A model generated the notes under the pieces. It was not told the origin of the DNA, did no database searches, and worked only from the letters and a program-made list of their open reading frames with translations. Made by a program: the position numbers and the translations under genes. DNA of 64,000 nt from Saprolegnia diclina VS20 (lineage: Eukaryota > Oomycota > Saprolegniomycetes > Saprolegniales > Saprolegniaceae), in assembly GCF_000281045.1 (NCBI RefSeq), contig NW_008246078.1, positions 603,279 to 667,278 on the forward strand, read 5' to 3'. Below, in pieces: positions 21,011 to 29,884 of this stretch (position 1 is its first letter; every line of letters starts with the position of its first letter).

Positions 21011-21438
21011 GGTCGATTGAACAATGCCTATAGTCGTTTCAAAAATAGCAGCAACAGACGTTTGGAGTTGGACTGACCCGCTCAGTACAACCCTGGACGT
21101 GGTGACGAGCACATGCTATTCCACGAGTTATGACAAGGCGATAACGGCGCGTAAGCACTTGTGTAAATTTTTCTCGGTGATTCAGAAGCTTGCGGGACCA
21201 GTGCGACTCGAGAGCGGTGCGGAAGATGGTGGTCTCAATGACCATCATTCTTGAGTGGACCTTTGTGATGTAAAGGGTGAACCCTATTGGAGGTCGTGAC
21301 AGTAGATTCTTCACTGTTAATTAGCTAGCGACGATGCACATGTTTCTAGCGACTTGCAGCCCCAAAGTCTTGTAGGCTGTATATATGTATTACTTGTTTG
21401 GAACGATTTGATAGGCAGAAATAAAGTTGAGGCCGTGA
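21011..21438. other. Intergenic region between FSP1-like and TIR-NACHT-SH2 genes
   Basis: No gene is visible. It contains the promoter of the FSP1-like gene and the 3' flank of the next gene, both on the minus strand. Confidence 0.5.
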
Positions 21439-24400
21439 TCACGCCGAACCTTTGGGAATGGCCGTGCGCAACACGCCTTTGCGCTGATACGCCTCCACAA
21501 AGCTGAGCAGATCCGAGAAGATGGGCGTCGTTGGCTGAACGTCCTTGGGTTGCACCGCCGAGTACGCACCCTAAATGCGCACGTTGAAGCGAACGCCACG
21601 CAGCGGGTGGCCTCACGGATTCGAGGTGGTAGATGACGTTGTGCTTGATTTGCGGCTGGCCATCGACGATCTTGTCGATGAAGGACGCGCAATAGCTCTT
21701 TTGGTTGGCACTGTACCGGATCAAGAAGGCACCCGGCGTCCCCACCTAAGTGCAGAGGATATTGTTATGATGTCATAGTAAACACGGTCGTACCCGCAAA
21801 AGCACGGCTTGCGACGCCCCGCGGTCCATATCGCCGTGGAAAAAACTAGGAACGCGGACGATAAAGATGCGTGCGACTAGTCTTCGCACCTCTCGAGCCC
21901 CGACTGCCGCAACGTGATAAGGCGACGTGCGAGCTGAAACTTTTCATCGGTCGAGAAATTCTGCATGCAACGAATGCTGTCCTCCGTGTTGGCTTCCTGC
22001 ACGCAACTCGACTTGATGCTTGGAGCATGAAGTGGCGGTTCGTACCCGCAGGTGGTTGAGTGCGTGGCGGATGATGTAGATCGGTCCGCGGTTTTGATCG
22101 ACGACGTCGGGCCCGCTGCTTGGCTCGAGCTCAAAGCTACTTGACGATCAACCATCGACCAAGATAGTCGTGTCAGTGTACTTGATGTTGGAGACGTCCG
22201 TGGTCGCCTTGAGTACCGTACTGTACTCCTTCCAGGCCCAGAGACCGATGCGCTCATGGCCGTGCCTACAGATGCCAATGCATTTGAAAAACTACGTGCG
22301 CAGACGTAACGTACTCGACGCGGGCAAAGAAGGGCCCGGCTGCGTTGCTGTCTTGAAGCCACTCGAGCACGGACGTATGGAACGGCTTGAGCACGTTCGA
22401 GTCGGTGACGTACAGCAGGGACTTGAAGCTTGCGAGCATTTCATGCTGGACGTACGACTAGCGAGATGCCATGAATAACGTTCGAATTGCTTGGACGAAA
22501 ACAAGAACTTACGTCCCACTGCATGATCGCGCGGAGCATGTCCAGCGTCAATGGCTCGTACGCAGCGCAGAGCACCTCTAGGAGCGGCCGAATGTGTTCC
22601 TAGACCTCATGAAGACAATATGTCCACAAAGGATGCGACACCTTGTAGTGCTCGGGCGTAAACTGGCTCTCGAAAAACTGGCGCAAGTAGCCGCCCATGC
22701 CGGTCGGGAAGCCCTCCAAGTGGTCGAGCGTCAGTCGATGCTGCGACAACGCGTGGACAATGTGGCTCGCGTATAAGAAAAGTCCTATGCGCAGAAGCAG
22801 GTCACGATGAGTCGTTGCATCGCGTTCTACCTTCGGCGCGCCCCGCAATGAACTGCAGCGTCGCTTCCGGCACGACGCCCCCCGTGGACTAGACACATGA
22901 TGATAGTATGCGTTGCATGGTTGACACGATGACGAACGCTGGGAAGGTAGGGGACGAGCGCCCTCTGGAGGTAGTTCATAATGTCTTGCCGAGAGTTGTC
23001 GACACATTTGTCGAGCGCAATTTGGGGCGTAAACCTACAGATGCAATAGCATTTGAACAAAAGGATGGTGTAGAGTGGTGTACCCTTGGAGCTTGCGCAT
23101 GACGACGGGATCTTCGCGGCTCGTCAAGATGACACGCACCCACGACGGCAGCTTTTGCAAGAGCCCTGGCAGCGCTGAGACGAGGCAGTTGTCCGTCTCT
23201 TGCGTATCTTCGAGCGAATCGAGGCCATCAAGAAGGATGACCTAGCATTGTCTTTGGATCACAATATCCATTCGATATATTGACGTATACCAAGGGTGTC
23301 GTTGCTGGCTCGGCAATCGCACTCAATGGCGCGACGAGCAAGATATCGAGGAGCTCGACAACGGTCGAGACCGGCACGACTTCTTCCAGCGGACTTCCTT
23401 GCCTATTCCATGGTATAAGACATAGTGTTTACTCGCTGGGAATGGACTATCGAGATCCCGTACTGGAGGAATGACGCGTATTCCGGTAGCTGCGTCGTGA
23501 GCTGGTACGCCAAGCTCAAGATGCACCGGCGGTGGCTCTGCGTCTGTTCGTCTTCCTTGCAGACGAGATGAAAGGCTCGGATTTCAGGGCGGCTCTGTAT
23601 GATGTACGCGGCCAACGCGCTTTTGCCCGTCCCGATTTGCCCTAGGACAGAGTGTTTCCATGTATTCACCAATGACGTACTATATATTGTACCCGTGATC
23701 CAAAACACTTGGTCGTGTGTTTGCTTCCATTGGTCGAGCTGGTGCAAAACCCACTCGCGGCCGGCAAAGCCTTGCGTGTACTTGCTAATCTGGACAAAAA
23801 ATGTCCATAATTTTCATGAGAATTCATGAAATGGTACTTGGTTTTGGAAAGAAAAGGGCGAAAAGATGCTGAAGAGACGAGCTTGAAGCCCATCGTGATC
23901 GAGTTTGCCACGCAGCGCCGTCGCGATCTGTGCGAGCCGTTGCGGGTACTTGGCGTCGTTGACACCGTTGACGCCGTTGACGTCGATAAGACAGTCGGAG
24001 AGGTCGAGCCACTGGATGCGGCAAATGCTCAACGGGATTTCGCACTGCCGAATCATGAGCGGGACAAAGCCCACGTTGGACGACATGGCCGCGGAAATAT
24101 CGTTCAAGCACACGCCTGACCATGCCTCGTTAGTCGTTTCCTGCATAGTGCAAGCAAGAGAATAGAAAATTCGACTCTACCATGGGGACGACCGACGCTT
24201 TGTGGCGTCAGAAACAAGATCATTTTGCCCGTTTCTGCCCACGTGATGGCGTCGCGGCGTGCGTGGGGCAGCAGCGGCGACGGCGCACAGTGCGCGTGAA
24301 TAAGAAACCCTAGTGTACGAATGCGTCAAGTAAAGGACAATATTGTGTACAGCGCATCTCCGGATACCTTCGGCGGTCAAGTCGGCGTGGAGCTTCATTG

Positions 24401-25595
24401 CCAAGGGCGCGCTCGTGGCGTCAAAGACAAACACATACCTAGCGGTTGCAATCGTTCAACATCAATGCGATCAGATAGCAAGGGAACTGTACTTGGTCGA
24501 CTCGGCCGGCGAAGCGCCCCGGGGCTCGTCGGCGGGCACGAGCGGCGTGCCAAACCCCGACCCGCGGTGCTTGGGCGTCTCCCGGAACGACTGTTCCGAC
24601 GGGTTTGCGTGTTTGGGCGATAAGATCTTGCGGTACGTCGGAACGTGCCCGATCTTGGTGCTGTTGGCGTGCGCTTCAAAGAGCCCGAGGTTCTCGACCC
24701 CGGCGACGACCGTCACCATGTTATTGGTCATGCTGTCACACTACGTTGCCACGTCATGGAACGGAAATAGTGTAAATGACAGCTACCATTTCGAGCAGCG
24801 AGAAGAGCTGGAGCGATTTGGCGTGGAACTGTGGCGAGTTCAAACGCGAGTTGACGGCCGCAAGCCACTCGGGGCTCTTGCTGTCGAGCGTCTGCGCAAT
24901 CTCGAGCGATGGCACGCAGTCTTGCATATCAAAATACGGCAGCATGTTGATCGCTGGAGGCGGTTCGCTCTCGCAGACAAGCGTGGGAAAGATATGGAGC
25001 TTGAGTTGCGTCGCTGCCACAAGATGTGAGCTTGCTATTTGCAACGGGAGCAGTAGGATACCTCGGGCAATCTCGTTGAGGCAGTAGCCGTCGGGACGGC
25101 GCAGCGCATGCGGCGTCATGAGCAGCAAGACCCGCCCGTTCTCTTGCGCTTCCTTGGCCCACGTCAAGCCATTCGCGATGCCTTCTTCCCAGTCGCATCC
25201 TATAAATCAAATACGCATGTTTCGGTCAAAGACTCGACTTGCGGGATACCTGGCGTGAGCTTCTCGACGTCCACCCATACCAAATGTCCGCGGGATTGTA
25301 CTAGCGCAACATTCGGTCGGCCAAACATTCTTTATGCTCGTACACTGGTCTTTGAGACGCATCGCGAGCTGCTGGTAGCGATCGTGGCCGTCTACACGCT
25401 TGGTAAGACAACAGGTTTCGGAACCATGAGCCGACAAGAGAGGAAGATGTGGAGCTTGGGCCGTTCGTAGATGGCCAACGTCGGCTGCGACGTCGGGTTC
25501 TTGGTGCTCGACACGTGCTCGCAGTCGCCGCAAACCACAAGCTCGCGCTGCAAGAGCATCATCGTGTTGGTGCCGTGGCACTGATCGCACGGCAT
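21439..25595 (-). CDS. TIR-TIR-NACHT-SH2 STAND protein with N-terminal zinc ribbon
   Basis: About 23 short introns interrupt a gene that splices in frame from ATG 25595 to TGA 21439, giving about 1,000 residues. Order: a zinc ribbon (CDQC...CGDC); TIR 1 starting KLHIFLSYGHDRY, continuing VWVDVEKLTPGCDWEEGIA and LLLMTPHALRRPDGYCLNE, the Glu (codon 25072-25074) matching the TIR NADase glutamate; a 90-residue linker; TIR 2 (TWAETGKMILFLTPQS, GVCLNDIS), with Asp at that position; a NACHT-type ATPase with FAGREW, P-loop GQIGTGKSA (about 23611-23645), Walker B VILLDGLDS (about 23214-23245) and sensor VILTSRED; a helical region (FLYASHIVHAL, HTSVLEWLQ); and a C-terminal SH2 domain with FFHGDMDR, GAFLIRYS including the phosphotyrosine-binding Arg, and a closing FSDLLSFVEAYQ. 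This suggests a signal-regulated oligomerising switch reading tyrosine phosphorylation. The role is inferred. No leucine-rich or WD repeats are present. Confidence 0.85.
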
Positions 25596-26308
25596 CTTCT
25601 TCACAACAGCACCGTTTCGCGACTACTGGCTTGTGTGCGGTGGAACCAGTATGACGTGGCAGCCGGACACGCGTTTATGGAACATTTCCACTCAAGTGCG
25701 TTGGTTGGCCGTCTCGTCTGTTGGAAAGATCCACGCCCTGCCTTCGTGGCTCTACTGACTATGTGATGCTTGCACGACGGACCTGCATCTGCAGTATCCG
25801 TTGCCGTCAAGTTCAAAGTTGGTGCCGGCGCCGACTTTACGAGCCAACCACCTGCCCATTGACCCTAATCCCCTTATTCCTTTTACTTAAAAACAAAAAA
25901 ACTACAGTAGTGTCGATGCGAGGCCATCGTCGCATGTTCACTTCCTCCTGCCACCGCGAGCTGTGCTCACTCGCGCCAATATCCCGTCGAACCTTTGCAC
26001 GCGTCGTTGGATTGGTCTAAATATATCTCCAAGCGACCAATCCACAAGCTCCAACGGTACGATTTCAGCCACTCGCATCGCGTCATGGATTCGACCAATC
26101 CGAGGCGCTAAAACGTATTTAATGACCTGCACAACTCTCTTTTAATCCCCGACACTTGAATTAAATGCATATTGATAGCGAAACGGTATGGTATTCTAAA
26201 TTATTTAAAATAAAATGCAAAAAAAGAAGCACCGAGATGCAATAAAATTGGCGTCACCACTGACTTGTGGCGTCAAGTATTCGTGGTCTGGACATCTCGA
26301 CGACAGTC
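25596..26308. promoter_or_regulatory. Shared divergent upstream region (TIR-NACHT-SH2 gene and NDUFA1)
   Basis: These 713 bases separate divergent genes and hold both promoters. I see no gene. AT-rich stretches lie near 26150-26250, just upstream of NDUFA1. Confidence 0.4.
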
Positions 26309-26527
26309 ATGCCGTACCAAGTGCTGCCGGGCCTCGCCATCATCACGGGCATGTTCACGATCTCGGGCCTCGCGATCGGCGGCGTCAACCGCTGGTACGC
26401 CCGCGGGACGCAGAAGAAGCTCATCCTGCGCGACGACTGGGACCGCGCCCTCGACGCCCGTGACATGCGGTTAAAGGATCGGATCCAGTGGGAAGAGAAG
26501 CTCAAGGCAGAAGGCAAGTGGCACTAA
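26309..26527 (+). CDS. NDUFA1: Mitochondrial complex I subunit NDUFA1 (MWFE)
   Basis: A 72-residue single-exon protein, against 70 in human. The ATG at 26309 gives MPYQVLPGLAII, which matches the human start MWFEILPGLSVM. A single membrane helix follows (LAIITGMFTISGLAIGGVN), then the basic RWYARGTQKK and a charged tail with RDDWDRALDARDMRL (human GYHWSLMERDRRI). NDUFA1 is an accessory subunit of the complex I membrane arm and is needed for assembly. The Met-Pro start without a presequence fits import by an internal signal, as in other species. Confidence 0.85.
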   Translation: MPYQVLPGLAIITGMFTISGLAIGGVNRWYARGTQKKLILRDDWDRALDARDMRLKDRIQWEEKLKAEGKWH

Positions 26528-27141
26528 GCCACACGATCGCCGCCGCCGCCATCCACGCATGCAATGCCAGTGATGCGCTTGATATAACACCCTCCAACAA
26601 TACAGTCTTCCCCGGTACCCGCGCCCATGACGCCACGTTGGGCTAACGCCATTGCCGCCGCAAGTGGACGACCGCAGTAGGGCGCAGGTGATATGTACGA
26701 ATGGCCATGGCATGCAGCCAGCGTGCCATGGGCTGTGGCCGACGTGGTGTGGGCAGTGGGCGCCGTGCCATGGCTGTGGGCTCCGTCGCGACGCCACATG
26801 GGCGGTCCTCGACGAAGCGCTGGCATGAGCCGCATGGCAGTCACGCTGTTGACTTTGTCTTGGAGATGGCGTGAAGCGTGATGTCTGGCCAGATAGCTCG
26901 CGCTGGCTGACGACGACAAGATGGCCATCACGGCAGGGGCAACGCGACATGCAGACCATGAGAATTAGGACGAACACACTCTTGTTGTATTTCATCGTTG
27001 GTTACGAAAGGCCATTGCATGCCTCATGCTCAGTGGCACGACGCACGAGGAAGCCCTTTCACTCACTCACTTTTCCCGTCCAGCGAGTCAAAGCAAATAA
27101 ATAAGCGCACGCCTTCCGCCCATGCTGCGTCGGTCGCCGGT
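26528..27141. other. Region between NDUFA1 and the zinc-knuckle gene
   Basis: No gene can be supported. A minus-strand frame ending at 26524 (tail GEDCIVGGCYIKRITGIACV) has a protein-like look but no recognised domain, no clear start and internal low-complexity GCCATGGC-type repeats at 26700-26790. It could be the last exon of an unrecognised gene. Confidence 0.35.
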
Positions 27142-27597
27142 TTACGCCTGCTTCGTGGGGCAGTCACGCGCCCAGTGGCCCGACTCGTTGCAGTGGTAGC
27201 ACTTGTCGGTCGTCGCGTCGTTGCCTTCGGGGCAGTCGCGACGCAAGTGGCCGGAACCGCCGCAGTTGTGGCACTTGCGCGTGTCTTGGAGCTCCTTCGG
27301 GCAATCGTTGCGCACGTGACCCGTCTCGCCGCAGTTGAAGCACGCGCGCGGGCGCTCGGCTTCGGGGCAGTCGCGGCGCAAATGGTCGGTGCCGCCGCAG
27401 TTGTGGCACGCACGCACCGAGTGCGCGCTCGTCGGGCAGTCGCGCTTCAGATGGCCGGGCTTGTTGCACCCATAGCACGTAGCGTTGCCGCGCGGGGCCG
27501 AGCCGCCGCCCGTAGGGCAGTCGCGGCGCTGGTGGCCGACCTCGCCGCAGCCGTAGCACGCGCGCGGCGCAGGCGTCGATTCTGTCGTAGCGTCCAT
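27142..27597 (-). CDS. CCHC zinc-knuckle protein (CNBP/Gis2-like)
   Basis: A 151-residue single-exon protein made almost wholly of CCHC zinc knuckles. Six copies of C-x2-C-x4-H-x4-C can be counted (CYGCGEVGHQRRDC, CYGCNKPGHLKRDC, CHNCGGTDHLRRDC, CFNCGETGHVRNDC, CHNCGGSGHLRRDC, CYHCNESGHWARDC). CNBP in animals and Gis2 in yeast have the same build, with seven knuckles, and bind single-stranded G-rich nucleic acid and mRNAs on polysomes. The short N-terminal leader is Ser/Thr/Pro-rich. The start at 27597 is the first ATG and puts the first knuckle at residue 14. An RGG linker, typical of CNBP, is not obvious. Confidence 0.9.
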   Translation of the reverse strand: MDATTESTPAPRACYGCGEVGHQRRDCPTGGGSAPRGNATCYGCNKPGHLKRDCPTSAHSVRACHNCGGTDHLRRDCPEAERPRACFNCGETGHVRNDCPKELQDTRKCHNCGGSGHLRRDCPEGNDATTDKCYHCNESGHWARDCPTKQA

Positions 27598-28156
27598 GCT
27601 GGTCCAAACGAAGATATTGCAAATGACCTTGCTTTCGTCGAAGCTAGTCCGGATACGTATCCGGATACGGGTAGGGCACCAACCAAATGGTGATCCGGAT
27701 ACGCAGCAAAGATCGCGCGGTTGAACCGTGGACCACGTCGACAAAACTTCAACCGAAGCCCCAACCGCACGCCAGAGTCGACGCAAGCCATACGAGATAG
27801 CTGCTAGACTAGACTATCGACTGCATAGCTCTGCGGCAAAAGGGCAGACGATATTGTATGGCGCACCGGTTCCCACCCAATGGGCTAGAGTACCATAAAA
27901 AATGCATGCCGACTCGAAGCCGGTCCTGTTCTAGTTCATTCACGTCAGAAAGTTGAGCCAAATGAAGGGAATCTGAAGGAACCGAAGTCTTCGCGGAGGC
28001 GTCGAAGGAATGAAGATTTTTACCAGTGTACCTTCCCACTCGCCGCAATATGCGTCGACACGGCAGTTGGTGAACCGGTGGAGCGAAGACCCAATGACCT
28101 CTTTGCTCAATACATGCGTAATAATGGTTACTTTTTTACTGGCTCAACATTGTTAC
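27598..28156. other. Intergenic region left of LINE copy 1
   Basis: No gene is visible. The left part is the upstream region of the zinc-knuckle gene and includes the palindromic word ggatacgtatccggat near 27651-27667. The rest is unassigned. Confidence 0.4.
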
Positions 28157-28763
28157 CGCTGCGTACGTATATATATGAACGCGTTTCGCGTTATCTTCAT
28201 AGTTACACAAAGACTTCGCATACGTAGAGACTAGCAATCTCCTTCTTCTTCATTCGCTCGCCGGTCCGTGGCTGCGCAGGCGGCGGCGCGGGGGCTCGTC
28301 TGGCTCTTCTGTCGTCGCCCTACGACGCTTGTGGCCGCGGGTGAGGCCCGTGACGACACGGTCGGTCAAATCTTTCCAGGCGTCGCGGTCGGCGGCGTGT
28401 TGCAGCCCGACGACACAGCAGAACCGCTCGACCAGCTCATCACACCCGAAGAACTTCACGCCGCCATCAAGACGCTCCACAACAACCGTGCCTGCGGCCC
28501 CGACAACATGCCGGCCGAAATCCTCAAGGCCGTTGCCGACCTCGTCGCCATGCCGCTCGCCCAACTGCTCAACGAAGGTCTCACCACAGGACGGCCCATC
28601 CAGCTCGGCGCTGATCTGCCTGCCCAAGCCCAACAAGCCGCAAGGCGTGTGCTCGAGCCTCCGCCCGATCGTGCTGCTCAACTGCATCCGCAAGGCCGTC
28701 TCTGTGATGGTGCTCAAGCGGATCCAGAAGAAACTCGATGCGCAGATCGGACGCTGCGTACGT
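28157..28763 (-). mobile_element. Chimeric 5'-truncated LINE insertion, copy 1, with 12-bp target-site duplication
   Basis: A 12-bp direct repeat (cgctgcgtacgt) at 28157-28168 and 28752-28763 flanks the insert. From the left, a TA-rich tail, a 3' untranslated stretch and the LINE ORF2 C-terminus (AADRDAWKDL, ending at the stop near 28250) run on the minus strand. At about 28396-28400 the sequence switches: to the right, a reverse-transcriptase part of the same kind of element runs on the plus strand (ITPEELHAAIKTLHNN, ACGPDNMPAEIL, CLPKPNKP region, LRPIVLLN). The tail position shows that the minus strand is the transposed sense. Compared with copy 2, eight bases are missing near 28611, so the RT frame is broken here. 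The element is dead as it stands. Confidence 0.75.
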
Positions 28764-28948
28764 GGACTAGGAAATACGTTCTGTGCCCTAAACTCGTTAT
28801 TGCATTATGGCGTTGATCGGCACGTGCATTTGATGGCGGTATTAGTCGCGCTCCCGAACAATGGCCAGACCACGGGCGTTGAGCTCCTGGTCCCATCTAC
28901 ATTGCATATTGGCATACGACACATGGAACATGTCGGAGAAATGAGATC

Positions 28949-29322
28949 TTACTCCATGTAGCACTTTGCGTAGTAGTGGCGAATCCGCTCGGAGCGCACG
29001 GCCAAGAGCTCGCGGTTCGCGAGCTCCATTTCTTCTTGAATCCTAGCATTCAGATTCGGATTCAGATTCCGATATAGCAAAGAGGAGCAAAATACTTTTT
29101 GTCGGTGCGCGAGCGCTGGTTGACCATGCCCCGCTTACCCTGGCGGTCCTCCCAGACGGCGCGGCCTTTGAGGTGGTCGGACGCCTTGACGTGCTGCACG
29201 GCGTTGTGAAGCTGGTCCTCGCGCACAATGAACATCTCGACGTTGCGCCCGAGCTTCTTCTTCCCAAACGGCTCGCTTGCCTCGCTCCGCTTGGCCAAGC
29301 CCGCGGCCGGTCGCATGGCCAT
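28949..29322 (-). CDS. CFAP141-like axonemal protein
   Basis: Two exons, start MAMRPAAGLAKR at 29322, intron at about 29045-29101 (GTATTTTGC...ATGCTAG), stop at 28949, 109 residues. The C-terminal exon (KIQEEMELANRELLAVRSER) resembles the conserved part of human CFAP141/C1orf189 ([20 protein letters not shown]), a microtubule inner protein of motile flagella, and the length (101 in human) agrees. The N-terminal half (LGRNVEMFIVREDQLHNAV, GRAVWEDRQGKRG) is basic and lacks a recognised domain. Oomycete zoospores are flagellate, which suits the reading. A decayed duplicate of this gene, intron included, lies at about 37496-37745. Another small coiled-coil flagellar protein is the alternative. 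Confidence 0.6.
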
Positions 29323-29884
29323 ATTTCCGGAATCCGCGAAATCGGTTTTGTCGACAACGGCCGCGAAGTTGATAAATTGATACTATCGCCCATTCCAGAC
29401 GATAGGACCGATACGACCCAAGTACTAGTACATTTTACGATTTGACAGCACTACTAGTATCCAGGCCAATGCTCGATGAGAGCGACGAGGTACTAGTATT
29501 AGCGCGATCGTTCTACCCCTCCACAACTCTGGATTCGGCTTGCCATCGCATACAACCTGGCCGACGTCACATTGTGTTCGGCAAAGTAAGGCAGTGGCGA
29601 CGATCTTCCAAGGCCGTGCACAGTTATGTGCTTCCTGCCTCTCTGTGGCTGTGGCCAGCAAGATAGAAGATCGTAGCGCCGATTTTGCATTTGGTGAGAG
29701 AGGCATAGCATCTCCTTCATATACTGGCCGATGCTCCTTGAGGGCATTGCGAAATGAGGCATTTGTGTCGACGCCGTCGTACTGCTGCAGGCTCATGGCG
29801 TCCACAAAAATAAGAGCTTTTTGGTGCGCGTATTGATGCAACTACGCGTGTATGGGTTGCATCCGAGGCTATTTTGTAAATCGC
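29323..29884. other. Intergenic region
   Basis: No gene can be supported. A minus-strand frame across 29425-29841 shows no domain and starts without a good ATG context. The 'tactagta' word recurs at 29423-29497 without an evident meaning. Confidence 0.4.

Noticed and set aside
20240-21076. Plus-strand frame opposite the FSP1-like gene
   Set aside because: Mirror frame; the Rossmann motifs lie on the minus strand.
26700-26790. GCCATGGC-rich stretch as a possible repeat array
   Set aside because: The spacing of the words is irregular and no unit length can be defined.
28268-28816. Reading the LINE region as one plus-strand host gene
   Set aside because: The 5' third of this frame is the antisense of the LINE C-terminus and 3' UTR; the flanking 12-bp repeats and the second copy show an insertion.
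29425-29841. Minus-strand frame of about 138 codons
   Set aside because: No recognisable domain and no good start; kept only as a remark in the intergenic entry.
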